Shown here: in pieces, positions 1-8,927 of the stretch
Layout of the letters: each line of letters starts with the position of its first letter
How positions within the stretch are numbered: the first letter of the stretch is position 1
Notes under the pieces: model-generated
Databases searched by the model: none
What the model was told of the DNA's origin: nothing
Seen by the model: the letters and a program-made list of their open reading frames with translations, nothing else
Assembly: GCA_947038515.1 (NCBI GenBank)
Contig: CAMQWJ010000004.1
Location: 78,554-142,553, forward strand
Length of the DNA: 64,000 nt
Source of the DNA: an uncultured Fusobacteriaceae bacterium
Lineage (GTDB): Bacteria; Fusobacteriota; Fusobacteriia; Fusobacteriales; Fusobacteriaceae
Direction of reading: 5' to 3'
Made by a program: the position numbers and the translations under genes

Positions 1-635
1 CCAAACATCCATTCTACATGTCGTCTTATTCCTGTCAAATCATACTCTTTACCACTTACAACTACTTTATCATCTTTAGGCATAGCAATATATCCCTCTT
101 CTATCACTTCATTTGGGTCTAATGATATTTGAACTTTTACTTGTTCGTCTTGATTATCATATGGTCTAAATTCTGTTTTTAAACTTTTTACTACTCCATC
201 TTTAGCAAGTATTTTATCTATAATATCTTGATTAAGAGGTCTTTGTGGAGGATACTCTGCTATGAATAATTTTGTTGTTGCTATAAATTTATTCGTCCCA
301 TCTATTTTTTCAATAATATCCATTGTATATATTCCACGCTCTTGCAATAATATTTTCTCTAAATCTACAACTTTTTTTCCTACTCCAAAAGGATCTACCA
401 TTAGTTCAAATTCCCCTTTTGATATTAATTCATCACTTGGAGAATTAACTCTTATCTCAACTATTGCCCCTTGTCTAACTTCTTCCAACATTAAAACAAT
501 TGAAAGACTTAATATTGGCATTGGAAATAAAGGATTTATAATATTATCAAACGCTCCCATTATATCAATTTTTCCACTACCTTTTTGACTCATAGTTGCT
601 TTATCACAGATTATTACATTTTTTAAAATTGCCAT
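1..635 (-). CDS. Hypothetical protein, C-terminus cut by window edge
   Basis: Open frame read leftwards from an ATG at 635-633 that runs off the window after 211 codons, so the C-terminus is missing. A GGAGGG ribosome site sits just upstream (640-646). The protein begins MAILKNVIICDKATMSQKG and continues with a repeated pattern of beta-strand-like segments, without signal peptide or membrane segments. The opening resembles small bacterial proteins of unknown function of the DUF6941 type, but this is from memory and uncertain. It has its own promoter (692-721), so it is probably transcribed separately from the ispA operon that ends just upstream. No function is proposed. Confidence 0.75.
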   Translation of the reverse strand, partial: MAILKNVIICDKATMSQKGSGKIDIMGAFDNIINPLFPMPILSLSIVLMLEEVRQGAIVEIRVNSPSDELISKGEFELMVDPFGVGKKVVDLEKILLQERGIYTMDIIEKIDGTNKFIATTKLFIAEYPPQRPLNQDIIDKILAKDGVVKSLKTEFRPYDNQDEQVKVQISLDPNEVIEEGYIAMPKDDKVVVSGKEYDLTGIRRHVEWMF

Positions 636-691
636 TTTTCCCTCCATTTTTTATTAAAATTTTAATTTATTTACTTCTAAATATTTTTTCA

Positions 692-721
692 ATTATACTT
701 TAATTTTATCTTTTTTGTCAA
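692..721 (-). promoter_or_regulatory. Sigma70-type promoter for the gene at 1-635
   Basis: On the minus strand TTGACA (721-716) and TATAAT (697-692) are separated by 18 bases and lie about 57 bases upstream of the ATG at 635. Both hexamers match the consensus exactly. It lies just beyond the ispA stop codon. Confidence 0.7.
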
Positions 722-726
722 TCTTT

Positions 727-1611
727 TTAACTTTCACGATTAGCTATATAATTTCCTAATTCTATCAAAATATTAGCTGAGTCACCGACAAAATTCTCTT
801 TTATAATATTTTGTGCTTCCTCAATTGAATTTTTCAGCAATCGTTTAGTCTTTTCCATTCCTAGTAACCCCGGATATGTTGATTTTTCTATCTTCACATC
901 ACTTCCTAGAGATTTTCCAAGTTTTAAGAAATCACCTTCTATATCAAGAATATCATCTTTAATTTGAAAAGCTAATCCTATCAGTTCTGAATACTTAATT
1001 AACTTCTCTGTTATTGATTTTTCTGTTTTTGCTATTAAACAGGCTATTTCTACTGGTAACTTTATCATTTTTCCTGTTTTATGTGAATGTATATATTTTA
1101 AAGTTTCTATATCTACTTGTTTTCCTTCACTTTGAATATCAACAGTTTGTCCACCGATCATACCCTTAATTCCAGCAGATTTTGCAGTCAAAGCAACTAT
1201 GTTTAAAGCTGTTTTACTATCTAACAACTCATTTTTTTCTGAAAGAACTGTAAATGCATAAGTAAGAAGAGAGTCCCCTATAAGAATAGCTTCTGCTTCA
1301 CCATATTTTTTATGTGTAGTTAACTTACCACGACGAAATTCGTCATTATCTAGGGCTGGTAAATCATCATGCACTAATGAATATGAATGTATTAATTCAA
1401 TTGCAACAGCTGAAGAAAAACCTAATTTTTCCTCTACTCCTAAGAGCTCTAAAACTAATAGTAGTAAAATAGGTCTTAAACGCTTACCACCATTCATAAC
1501 AGAATATTTCATTCCCTCACTTATTACTTGTGGATATTGAAGTTCATTTAAAGATTTTTCCAACTCTGTCTCAATTTTAGCTTTCTTCAATTTCAGATAC
1601 TCTTTCAGCAT
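727..1611 (-). CDS. ispA: Polyprenyl (farnesyl/geranylgeranyl) diphosphate synthase
   Basis: A 294-aa trans-isoprenyl diphosphate synthase, which condenses isopentenyl diphosphate with allylic diphosphates in the cytosol to give precursors of quinones and undecaprenyl carrier. The first aspartate-rich motif DDLPALD is at residues 82-88 and the second, KDDILD, near residue 219; GGKRLRP at 41-47 is the usual substrate-binding stretch. Length fits the short-chain IspA family. The ATG at 1611 has AGGAGG upstream and starts one base beyond the xseB stop codon, so the two genes are cotranscribed. The xseB-ispA pairing is common; xseA is not adjacent here. The exact product chain length cannot be told from sequence. 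Confidence 0.92.
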   Translation of the reverse strand: MLKEYLKLKKAKIETELEKSLNELQYPQVISEGMKYSVMNGGKRLRPILLLLVLELLGVEEKLGFSSAVAIELIHSYSLVHDDLPALDNDEFRRGKLTTHKKYGEAEAILIGDSLLTYAFTVLSEKNELLDSKTALNIVALTAKSAGIKGMIGGQTVDIQSEGKQVDIETLKYIHSHKTGKMIKLPVEIACLIAKTEKSITEKLIKYSELIGLAFQIKDDILDIEGDFLKLGKSLGSDVKIEKSTYPGLLGMEKTKRLLKNSIEEAQNIIKENFVGDSANILIELGNYIANRES

Positions 1612-1612
1612 C

Positions 1613-1879
1613 CTAAACCTCCTGAAGTTCTATTTCATTTTCATTTTTCTCTACTACTTTTAAGATTTTTCCTTCAGCAACATTAAGTAAGTCAGAAGAT
1701 TTTTTCAATAATTTCATAGCTTTTTCATACTCTTTAATACTTTCTTCAAGAACTAATTCACCGTTTTCTAATTTTTCAATAATTTTATCTATATTTTCTA
1801 TATTTTCTTCAAAACTATTCCCACTTTCAGGTTTTTTTTCAGATTTTTTTACCTTTTTTACTATTTCTTTCGTTTCCAT
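1613..1879 (-). CDS. xseB: Exodeoxyribonuclease VII small subunit
   Basis: An 88-aa protein with the XseB pattern SFEENIENIDKIIEKLENGE at 23-42 followed by LEESIKEYEKAMKLLKKSSD, forming two helices that dimerise and bind the large subunit XseA. Exonuclease VII degrades single-stranded DNA during mismatch repair and recombination. A lysine-rich tail of about 20 residues precedes the conserved domain. The ATG at 1879 has AAGGAG upstream. The gene lies between rsmD and ispA, all on the minus strand with short gaps, so it belongs to the prfA-prmC-queA-rsmD-xseB-ispA operon. The large-subunit gene must lie elsewhere. Confidence 0.9.
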   Translation of the reverse strand: METKEIVKKVKKSEKKPESGNSFEENIENIDKIIEKLENGELVLEESIKEYEKAMKLLKKSSDLLNVAEGKILKVVEKNENEIELQEV

Positions 1880-1901
1880 ATTTTCTCCTTATACTAGAAA
1901 G

Positions 1902-2450
1902 TTATCTTGTATAAAATGTCATAGTTTTCTTTCCATATTTTCTTTGATCTGCTTTTTTAAAAGTAGCAACCTCGTCTCCTAGTTCTTCAAATGCATGATG
2001 TTCACAAATTATCAATCCATCTTCTGCAAGAATATTATTTTTTTCAATCGCTATTAGAGATTTACTACAAAAATCTTGTTTATATGGCGGATCCATAAAG
2101 ATAATATCAAATTTTTCACCTTTTCTACCCAATATTTCAATAGCTCTTATTGAATCATTTTTATAGGCTCTTGACTTATTTTCATACCCCAAGTGATTTA
2201 TATTTTCGATTATTACTTTAAGAGCCCCCTGATCTTGCTCTATCATTATTGCTTTTTGAGCTCCACGACTCAGAGCTTCCAAAGCTATATTTCCTGTTCC
2301 TGAAAACAAATCAAGTATTCTAGCATTTTCTATATAAGGTGCTATTATTGAAAAAAGTGATTCTTTTATACTACCAAGTGTTGGTCTCGTTTCTATTCCT
2401 TTTCTTGTTTTCAATTTTTTATTTTTAGATTCTCCCGCTATTATTCTCAT
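1902..2450 (-). CDS. rsmD: 16S rRNA (guanine966-N2)-methyltransferase
   Basis: A 182-aa SAM-dependent methyltransferase of the RsmD family, which methylates G966 of 16S rRNA in the assembled small subunit. The start MRIIAGESKNKKL is family-typical, the SAM-binding loop LDLFSGTGNIALEALSRGA spans 46-64, and the catalytic DPPY motif is at 120-123. GAGGT precedes the ATG at 2450. It is the fourth gene of the operon that starts at prfA, placing it with other translation-related modification genes (queA, prmC). In many genomes rsmD precedes coaD; coaD is not seen here. Length and motifs are complete. Confidence 0.92.
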   Translation of the reverse strand: MRIIAGESKNKKLKTRKGIETRPTLGSIKESLFSIIAPYIENARILDLFSGTGNIALEALSRGAQKAIMIEQDQGALKVIIENINHLGYENKSRAYKNDSIRAIEILGRKGEKFDIIFMDPPYKQDFCSKSLIAIEKNNILAEDGLIICEHHAFEELGDEVATFKKADQRKYGKKTMTFYTR

Positions 2451-2517
2451 TTTTTACCTCCTTAATTAGTTTTACAGATTTTTCTTAATTAATTTTAAGA
2501 AAAACATTTAAATATCA

Positions 2518-3549
2518 TTAATAAATAAACATTCCGTCACCAAAACTAAAAAAATGATACTCTTCTTTTACTGCTTCTTTATATATTTCCATTATAAATT
2601 CTCTGTTTGAAAAAGCTGAAACAAGCATTAATAAAGTAGATTTTGGTAAATGAAAATTAGTTATTAAACAATCCACTACTTTAAATTTGTAACCTGGATA
2701 AATAAAAATTTCAGTTTCACCCATTCCTGCCATAAGTTCATCATTTTCACCAATACTAGATTCTAAACATCGCGTTGTTGTTGTACCAACTGATATAATT
2801 CTTCTACCCTCTTTTTTTGCTTGATTTATTTTTTCAGCAGCTTGAATAGAGATTTCAAATTTTTCACTGTGCATTTTATGATCAAGAACATCCTCTGTCT
2901 GAACAGGTCTAAATGTCCCAAGTCCCACTTCTAAAAAAATATCTACTATTTCTATCCCTTTTTCTTCTATTTTTTTTAAAAGTTCTTCTGTAAAATGTAA
3001 CCCTGCTGTTGGAGCTGCTACTGATTCACCTTTTAGTGCATAAACAGTTTGATATCTTCCTTTTTCTTTCAAGGTTTCTTGAATATATGGGGGCAAAGGC
3101 ATTGTTCCTAAATTATCTAACACATCTTCAAAAATTCCTTCATAGACAAATTTTAAGATTCGATTACCATCCTCTTTTACTTCTAAAAGTTCTGCTATCA
3201 TTTCTTTATTATTGCCTATATACAGTTTTTGTCCTACTTTTAATTTTTTAGCGTGTTTTATTAAGCACTCCCAAGTATCTAAACTTAATCTTTTAACTAA
3301 TAATACCTCTAAAACTCCACCAGTTTCCTTCTTTCCAAATAACCTAGCTGGAATTACTTTTGTGGAATTTCTAACCAATATATCACTTGGATTTAAATAG
3401 TCTATTATATCGGAAAATATTTTATGTTCTATTTTATTTTTATTTTTATCGATTGTCATTAATCTTGCACTATCTCTTGGAGTTCTTGGTAATTGTCCAA
3501 TTAAATTTTCTGGCAATTCATAATCATAATCCAATAATTTTGTTGACAT
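2518..3549 (-). CDS. queA: S-adenosylmethionine:tRNA ribosyltransferase-isomerase
   Basis: QueA transfers and isomerises the ribosyl moiety of SAM onto 7-aminomethyl-7-deazaguanine in tRNA, giving epoxyqueuosine. The sequence begins STKLLDYDYELPENLIGQLP and contains AAPTAGLHFTEELL and NFHLPKSTLLMLVSAF, conserved stretches of the family; length is about 343 aa as expected. An upstream GTG at 3564 is in frame, but the ATG at 3549 is preferred because GAGGAA lies directly before it. The 5' end overlaps the prmC 3' end by 26 bases, indicating translational coupling. Other queuosine genes (tgt, queG) are not in the window. Confidence 0.93.
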   Translation of the reverse strand: MSTKLLDYDYELPENLIGQLPRTPRDSARLMTIDKNKNKIEHKIFSDIIDYLNPSDILVRNSTKVIPARLFGKKETGGVLEVLLVKRLSLDTWECLIKHAKKLKVGQKLYIGNNKEMIAELLEVKEDGNRILKFVYEGIFEDVLDNLGTMPLPPYIQETLKEKGRYQTVYALKGESVAAPTAGLHFTEELLKKIEEKGIEIVDIFLEVGLGTFRPVQTEDVLDHKMHSEKFEISIQAAEKINQAKKEGRRIISVGTTTTRCLESSIGENDELMAGMGETEIFIYPGYKFKVVDCLITNFHLPKSTLLMLVSAFSNREFIMEIYKEAVKEEYHFFSFGDGMFIY

Positions 3550-4651
3550 CTGCTTCCTCACCACTCTTTATTCCAATAACTACTCGGGCTTTTCCTCCAT
3601 AGTCATTCACTATTTTTACTACTTTCAACTTATTTTGGATCATTAAATCACTGACTTTTTCAGCTTGATTATATCCTACTTCAAAAGCTAAATATCCACC
3701 TTCTTTTAAATATTTTCCTGCTTCTTTTGTTATTTTTTCATAAAAAAAGTAGCCATCTCCATTATCAGTAAGTGCTAATTTAGGTTCATGATTTTTAACC
3801 TCTATTTGAAGTTCTTCATATTCATCTTTAGGGATATATGGTGGATTTGAAACTATAAGTTCATAAGTTTCTGTTACTGCTGAAAATATATCTGATTTTC
3901 TAAAGCTAACATTTTTAGTATTATTTAGTTCAGCATTTATTTTTGCCATTTTAAGTGCTTCTTCACTTATATCAACACCTAATATTGCACTATTAGAAAG
4001 TTCTTTTCCTAGTACAACACTTATAGCTCCACTTCCAGTTCCAATATCTAAAATTTTCACATCTATTTTATCCATCATAAGGAATTTACATTGCTCTACA
4101 AGTATTTCTGTATCACTTCTTGGAATTAAAACATTTTCATTTATTTTAAATGGATATCCATAAAATTCCCAATTTCCTAAAATTTGTTGGATAGGTTTTC
4201 TAAATTTTCCTCTTAAAATAGTCATTCTTTTTATTTCATTTAAAACTTCAATATTTAGCTCTTTTGATAATTGAATACTTAAAAAACTTCTGTTGCAACC
4301 AAGAGCAGTAGAAAATATATATTCCGAATCCAGCTTATACTCCTCAACTCCATAATCTTTCAGATATTTCTTAGTTTTTTCTAATAATTCCATATTAACT
4401 TCTTTAAAATCAGAATTTTTATTTTTTTCTAATTTGTCAAAAGAACTATTCTCTTCAACCATTCTCTTCAAATATTTTTTAATTTCATTTTTTTCCTCTA
4501 TACTTAATACCAATTCAAAGTTTGTATATAGTCCTATTCTATCTAAATTCAGTACATAACTTATTATTTTTTCAGCTTCTAATCGAGGTTTTGAAAAGGA
4601 GTATTTCAGTAAATACTCCTCAGCAAATTTAACTATTTCTAGTAGTTCCAT
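3524..4651 (-). CDS. prmC: Release-factor glutamine methyltransferase with duplicated N-terminal domain
   Basis: PrmC methylates the glutamine of the GGQ motif of release factors RF1/RF2; its substrate gene prfA lies immediately upstream. The SAM loop LDIGTGSGAI is at 201-210 and the catalytic NPPY at 269-272. At 375 aa it is roughly 90 residues longer than usual. The extra length is explained by two copies of the helical N-terminal domain: residues 3-63 and 89-158 both show the pattern of an initial helix, a (P/K)RL(E/D)(A/S)E-like element, a VLNLDR/ALGCNR-like element and a closing helix; only the second leads into the usual QQILGNWEFYGYPF junction. They are joined by a charged linker at about 66-86. 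The ATG at 4651 starts just after the prfA stop. Confidence 0.9.
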   Translation of the reverse strand: MELLEIVKFAEEYLLKYSFSKPRLEAEKIISYVLNLDRIGLYTNFELVLSIEEKNEIKKYLKRMVEENSSFDKLEKNKNSDFKEVNMELLEKTKKYLKDYGVEEYKLDSEYIFSTALGCNRSFLSIQLSKELNIEVLNEIKRMTILRGKFRKPIQQILGNWEFYGYPFKINENVLIPRSDTEILVEQCKFLMMDKIDVKILDIGTGSGAISVVLGKELSNSAILGVDISEEALKMAKINAELNNTKNVSFRKSDIFSAVTETYELIVSNPPYIPKDEYEELQIEVKNHEPKLALTDNGDGYFFYEKITKEAGKYLKEGGYLAFEVGYNQAEKVSDLMIQNKLKVVKIVNDYGGKARVVIGIKSGEEADVNKIIGL

Positions 4652-4653
4652 AA

Positions 4654-5727
4654 TTATACTTCCGAACTACTCAACATTTCAGCTTGACTGAACGTTATTA
4701 AAGCATCTATCATTTCATCAATATCTCCATCCATAAATGCTGCAAATTGATGGATAGTATGCTTGATTCTATGGTCAGTTATTCTACCTTGTGGATAGTT
4801 GTATGTTCTTATTTTCTCTGATCTATCCCCTGTTCCAACCTGTAATTTTCTATCATTGGCTATTGAACTTCTCTGCTTTTCAGCTTCCATTTCATATAAT
4901 TTAGCATTTAAATGCTTCATGGCTTTTTCTCTATTCTTTATTTGAGACCTTTCATCCTGACACTGTACTACAACTCCAGAAGGAAGATGTGTTATTCTAA
5001 CTGCAGAATCTGTCATGTTTACGTGCTGTCCTCCAGCTCCTCCAGCTCTATAAGTATCTATCTTTAGATCTTTAGGATTTATTATAACTCCTTTAACTTC
5101 ATCAACTTCTGCCATAACGGCAACAGTTGCTGTTGACGTATGAATTCTTCCTGAAGATTCAGTTTCTGGAACTCTTTGAACTCTATGTACTCCAGATTCA
5201 AATTTAAGTCTAGAATATGCACCTTGTCCTGTCATCATAAAAACAACCTCTTTCATTCCACCAACACCAACTTCTTGTTGCTCCAATATTTCATATTTCC
5301 ATTTTCTTCTTTCAGCATATCTACAATACATTCTAAATAAATTTCCAGCAAAAAGTGCTGCTTCATCTCCTCCAGCTCCACCTCTTATTTCAATAATTAC
5401 ATTCTTATCATCATTTTCATCTTTAGGTAATAAAAGTATTTTTAATTCTATCTCAAGTTCAGGTAGTAACACCTCTAATTCTTTTATTTCTTCCTGTAAC
5501 ATTTCACGCATTTCTGAGTCTTTTTCATTTTTTATGCTTTCTTTTGAAAATTCATACCCCTCTAAACATTGCTTATATTTATTATATACTTCTACTATTT
5601 CATTTATTTTATTCAAAGCTATATTATATTCCATCATTTTTTTAGGATCTGATAGAACTTCAGAAGTACCTAAAAGCTCTAGTAATTCATTATGTCTTGT
5701 AACAACCTCTTCCAATTTTTTAAACAC
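4654..5727 (-). CDS. prfA: Peptide chain release factor 1
   Basis: RF1 recognises UAA and UAG stop codons and triggers peptidyl-tRNA hydrolysis. The catalytic loop reads [12 protein letters not shown] with the GGQ intact, and the protein ends in the usual family region [12 protein letters not shown]. An in-frame extension reaches 5844, but it encodes hydrophobic residues unlike RF1 and would start upstream of the promoter at 5768-5796; the GTG at 5727, with GAGGAG about ten bases before it, gives a 357-aa protein of normal length. It is the first gene of the prfA-prmC-queA-rsmD-xseB-ispA operon, divergent from the pilus operon. Confidence 0.93.
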   Translation of the reverse strand: MFKKLEEVVTRHNELLELLGTSEVLSDPKKMMEYNIALNKINEIVEVYNKYKQCLEGYEFSKESIKNEKDSEMREMLQEEIKELEVLLPELEIELKILLLPKDENDDKNVIIEIRGGAGGDEAALFAGNLFRMYCRYAERRKWKYEILEQQEVGVGGMKEVVFMMTGQGAYSRLKFESGVHRVQRVPETESSGRIHTSTATVAVMAEVDEVKGVIINPKDLKIDTYRAGGAGGQHVNMTDSAVRITHLPSGVVVQCQDERSQIKNREKAMKHLNAKLYEMEAEKQRSSIANDRKLQVGTGDRSEKIRTYNYPQGRITDHRIKHTIHQFAAFMDGDIDEMIDALITFSQAEMLSSSEV

Positions 5728-5767
5728 TTTCCCATCTCCTCTATATAAATTTCTTATTTTATATTCT

Positions 5768-5796
5768 ATTATATCATAATAAATAAAGAAAATCAA
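5768..5796 (-). promoter_or_regulatory. Promoter of the prfA operon
   Basis: On the minus strand TTGATT (5796-5791) and TATAAT (5773-5768) are separated by 17 bases, about 41 bases upstream of the GTG chosen for prfA. This supports the shorter prfA start, since the longer reading would begin upstream of the promoter. Confidence 0.6.
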
Positions 5797-5928
5797 AAAT
5801 ATCCCTATACTATCTCCTAATAATATCTTTGATATTACAATCAAATTTTCTTTTTCAAGATAATTATAAAGTCATTAATTAAATAAATTAATATAATATA
5901 GAATAATTAAAAAAATGGATTGGTGTAA

Positions 5929-6483
5929 ATGGAAAAAAAATTGCAAAAAGGCTTTACCCTAATAGAATTTATTTGTATCACCTCTATAGTTTCTATTTTA
6001 TTATTTGGAGTTCAATATGCCCATAACATTTTTAAAGAAAGAGTTCTAATAACTGAAGCAACTATAAAAATAGTGAAAAATTTTAATAGCTACCGTGATT
6101 TAGCCTATTACAAAGAAAAAAGTTACAATGTTGAAATAAATGGTAGAGAAAAAAGATTAATTTTTAAATTAGGTACCTCAGAAATTGAAAGAGTTGAATT
6201 ACCCAAAAAACTAAGATATCGAATTTCAGTTGAAAGAAGTTTTGATAGATTAAATACTTGGGTTACTAGAGATGGAAATTTAGGTCATTCTTTCTCAATC
6301 TATATTTTTGGAAAAAGTAATCTTGCAAAATATAGAATAAGTTTTTATACCTTTTCAAAATTAAAATATTTGTCCGTAAATATTTACAAAAATATTAGTG
6401 CAAAAGAAGCTATTTACGAAAACATCCTCCAGTATCATCAAACACAAAATGCTATTAATCATATTGGTTGGAAAAAGGAGTGA
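5929..6483 (+). CDS. Type IV pilin-like / pseudopilin protein
   Basis: A 184-aa protein with a class-III prepilin leader: a short basic leader ending KLQKG, then FTLIEF with the conserved glutamate at mature position 5, then a hydrophobic helix (about residues 10-30). Such proteins are cut and N-methylated by a prepilin peptidase and polymerise in the inner membrane as pilus or pseudopilus subunits. The remainder does not resemble a named pilin closely enough to assign. It is the first gene of a compact plus-strand operon whose downstream genes encode a PilC/GspF platform protein and PilN/PilO-like proteins. The ribosome site before the ATG is weak. Confidence 0.8.
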   Translation: MEKKLQKGFTLIEFICITSIVSILLFGVQYAHNIFKERVLITEATIKIVKNFNSYRDLAYYKEKSYNVEINGREKRLIFKLGTSEIERVELPKKLRYRISVERSFDRLNTWVTRDGNLGHSFSIYIFGKSNLAKYRISFYTFSKLKYLSVNIYKNISAKEAIYENILQYHQTQNAINHIGWKKE

Positions 6484-6485
6484 AC

Positions 6486-6740
6486 ATGAAAATCTTCTTA
6501 AAGTTATTTTTATTTTTTTTACTAATTGGCAATAATGGAAAAATTTTAGGAAATGAAAATCTCACTTTAGAAAATTATAAAATTCAAATTAAAAATGAAA
6601 ATTTCAAATTATTTTATGTTGAAATGAGACTGCAAAACTCTACAGCTCTAAATATAAAACTGAAAGTTGCTATTGATAATAAAAAAAATAATAGATCTTG
6701 GTTTAAAATTTTAACAAATGATTTTTCAAAAAACCAATAA
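6486..6740 (+). CDS. Small exported protein of the pilus operon
   Basis: An 84-aa protein starting at the ATG at 6486 (AAGGAG upstream), three bases after the preceding stop. It begins with a hydrophobic segment, MKIFLKLFLFFLLIGNNG, consistent with a signal peptide or membrane anchor, followed by a lysine/asparagine-rich domain of about 60 residues. I do not recognise the family. Its place between a prepilin gene and the platform-protein gene suggests an accessory role in pilus assembly, for example like small periplasmic pilus proteins, but that is inference only from context. An in-frame longer start at 6468 lacks a ribosome site. Confidence 0.6.
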   Translation: MKIFLKLFLFFLLIGNNGKILGNENLTLENYKIQIKNENFKLFYVEMRLQNSTALNIKLKVAIDNKKNNRSWFKILTNDFSKNQ

Positions 6741-6753
6741 TACTAGGAGTCCT

Positions 6754-7947
6754 ATGAAAACATATGTTTATACGGCTTATTCCAAAGAAAAAATTAAAAT
6801 TTATGGGGAAATAGAACTTGATGATGATGTCAGTTTAAGAGAGGCACTAAAAAGAGAAAAGTTAATATTAATAAATTTTAAGATTAAAAAAGAATTTATT
6901 TTATTTCCAAAAAAAATTAAAAAAAGTGAAATAATAAATTTTAGTTATGAAATGGGAATTATGTTAGAAAGTGGAATCGGAATTTTGGAAACTCTTAAAA
7001 TACAAAAGGAAATTATCACAAATAAAAAATTTAAAGAAATCATTAGTGAAGTTTCAAAAAAAATAACTCAAGGAAATGGATTAGGGGATTCATTAAAAAA
7101 TTATCAAATTTATTTTGGAGATTTATATATAAACATTGTCATTGTTGGAGATATTAGTGGTACTCTTCCCATCGTTTTAAATGCTCTCGCCCTACGGCTA
7201 GAAGAATCTGAAAAAGTTAAAAAAAAAATTTATCTAATGTTAATTTATCCCACACTAGTTGTCATTTTATCTGTCTTACTTTCCTTATTTTTAATATTTT
7301 TTATTTTACCTCAATTTGTTGAAATTTTTGCTACAACCAATCAAAAACTTCCATTCATTACAAAACTATTAATATCTACATTTAATCTTTTTCATAAAAA
7401 GTTTTTCTATATAACTGTATGTGGAATTTCTTTATTAATATTCTTAATAAGAAAAAAATATTCTCTACAAATAAAAAACATATTAAACATAGTATTAATA
7501 AAAACACCATTAATAAAAAAAATTTTCATCAATTATTTTACTATAACTTTCTTAAGAAATTTTTATCTATTGATTAAATCAGGGGTCTCTATTCTCAAAA
7601 CCTTAGAAATATTGATTAAATTAGAAAAAAATTTGAACTTTAAGAAAGAATTAAAAAAATTAAAAGAAAACCTAAAAATAGGAGTTTCAATGAGTGACTC
7701 TCTAGAGGGAAGTATCTATTTTGATAAAATTTCAATAACAATGTTTAGAATAGGAGAAAAAAGTGGAACACTCTTGGAAATGATTGAAAAAAATATAGAG
7801 TTTAATGAAATTAAATTTAAAGAAACAACTGATTTTTTCCTAATTATTTTGGAGCCTTTATTAATTATTTTTTTAGGGTTAACAGTGGGAACAATTATTA
7901 TTGGAATTTATTTACCGATGTTTGACATGATTAATTTAGCGGGGTGA
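6754..7947 (+). CDS. Type II secretion / type IV pilus inner-membrane platform protein (GspF/PilC family)
   Basis: A 397-aa polytopic membrane protein of the GspF/PilC family, the inner-membrane platform that couples the assembly ATPase to the growing pilus. It has the characteristic two repeated cytoplasmic domains: FSYEMGIMLESGIGILETL in the first half and FLRNFYLLIKSGVSILKTLE in the second. Each is followed by a GD(I/L)SGTL or GEKSGTL motif and hydrophobic segments, ending with a C-terminal helix pair near residues 370-395. The ATG at 6754 with TAGGAG is chosen over an upstream in-frame start inside the preceding gene. No assembly ATPase, prepilin peptidase or secretin gene is in this operon. 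Confidence 0.88.
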   Translation: MKTYVYTAYSKEKIKIYGEIELDDDVSLREALKREKLILINFKIKKEFILFPKKIKKSEIINFSYEMGIMLESGIGILETLKIQKEIITNKKFKEIISEVSKKITQGNGLGDSLKNYQIYFGDLYINIVIVGDISGTLPIVLNALALRLEESEKVKKKIYLMLIYPTLVVILSVLLSLFLIFFILPQFVEIFATTNQKLPFITKLLISTFNLFHKKFFYITVCGISLLIFLIRKKYSLQIKNILNIVLIKTPLIKKIFINYFTITFLRNFYLLIKSGVSILKTLEILIKLEKNLNFKKELKKLKENLKIGVSMSDSLEGSIYFDKISITMFRIGEKSGTLLEMIEKNIEFNEIKFKETTDFFLIILEPLLIIFLGLTVGTIIIGIYLPMFDMINLAG

Positions 7948-7950
7948 AGT

Positions 7951-8280
7951 ATGAAAAAAAAAGGTTATATTTTAATAGAAGTTGTAATAGCTTTAGGGAT
8001 TATTTCCTTGCTCTTTGTACCACTACAAAAATTAATATCCATACACTTTAATTTGGAAAGAAGTGAAAAAAGGATAAAATTACTATCTGAATCTGAAATT
8101 AATCTGAAATTTTTAGAAGGGTATGGGAAAAATTTAATAGATTCTAATGCAAAGATAGGAAAAATAACTGGGCTTGGTACGGATAAATTTCCTCTTAATA
8201 ACAATATCATAATTTTAAGAATTGAAAATAAAGAAAACTATATAAAAATAATTGTTCCTCCCTTTCAGAGGAATTTATGA
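7951..8280 (+). CDS. Prepilin-like protein (minor pseudopilin)
   Basis: A 109-aa protein with a class-III prepilin leader: MKKKG followed by YILIEVVIALGIISLLF, with the glutamate at mature position 5 and a hydrophobic helix. The mature domain is short (about 80 residues after the helix). Position right after the platform gene and the small size are reminiscent of GspI/PilV-type minor pilins, but the family assignment is tentative. It starts three bases after the preceding stop and its own stop overlaps the next ATG (ATGA at 8277-8280), so translation of the operon is coupled. Confidence 0.78.
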   Translation: MKKKGYILIEVVIALGIISLLFVPLQKLISIHFNLERSEKRIKLLSESEINLKFLEGYGKNLIDSNAKIGKITGLGTDKFPLNNNIIILRIENKENYIKIIVPPFQRNL

Positions 8281-8927
8281 ATAAAAAAAATGGTAGTTTA
8301 ACTTTAGAATTACTTGTAGGAACACTTCTCATGGGCTTAGTCATTGCTCTCTTGACCCCCATTACTAAAATCTATTATAAAACCTATTTAAAATTAAAAG
8401 AAAAAAGTAATTTAAAAGAGGTTTCAATCCTTACTTCTGAAATTTCAAACTATGTTTTTTCTACAACAATTGAAACAGAAAACAGTAATCTCTATGGAAT
8501 ACAGAATTTAGGATTAGGAGTTTTTAAATTAAAAAGTGAAGTATTAAATAATAGAACAATGTATCTGAAAAATAATACTGTCCCCTTTGGAGAAAAAGGT
8601 GATACCCTTTACATTGAAAATCCTTTTATTACATTAACAACAGATGGTAAAATAAGTTTTTCTAATGAATATTCAATTTTTAGATTTTTTGAATCTCATA
8701 CTACAACAAACAAAAACAATATCGAACTTAGACATATAAAAAGCAATGAAAATTATAGTAATATTCCAGGAAATAGAAATAATATTTATAAATTTGGCTC
8801 TGAAGAAACACTTATTAAAGGGTTAAAAAAAGGGGTTTTTTATGAAATAAAAGGTGGTATTATTATGGAATTTGAAGGAAAAGAAGGGATAAAATATAAA
8901 GAAGTTTTCCTAAGGGGTCAAAACTAA
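8277..8927 (+). CDS. Prepilin-like protein (minor pseudopilin, PilW/GspJ position)
   Basis: A 216-aa protein beginning MNKKNG then SLTLELLVGTLLMGLVIALL: a type-III prepilin cleavage site with glutamate at mature position 5 and a long hydrophobic helix. The globular part of about 170 residues is rich in Asn, Lys and beta-forming residues. In its order in the operon and its size it corresponds to the GspJ/PilW class of minor pilins, which nucleate the pilus tip; this is inference from context. It overlaps the previous gene by four bases and the next by one. Confidence 0.75.
   Translation: MNKKNGSLTLELLVGTLLMGLVIALLTPITKIYYKTYLKLKEKSNLKEVSILTSEISNYVFSTTIETENSNLYGIQNLGLGVFKLKSEVLNNRTMYLKNNTVPFGEKGDTLYIENPFITLTTDGKISFSNEYSIFRFFESHTTTNKNNIELRHIKSNENYSNIPGNRNNIYKFGSEETLIKGLKKGVFYEIKGGIIMEFEGKEGIKYKEVFLRGQN

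Noticed and set aside
262..588. Plus-strand frame of 108 codons
   Set aside because: It lies opposite the minus-strand gene at 1-635, which has a ribosome site and a promoter; the plus frame has neither and is a shadow.
5728..5844. Longer prfA start at 5844
   Set aside because: The extension is hydrophobic, unlike RF1, and would begin upstream of the promoter at 5768-5796.
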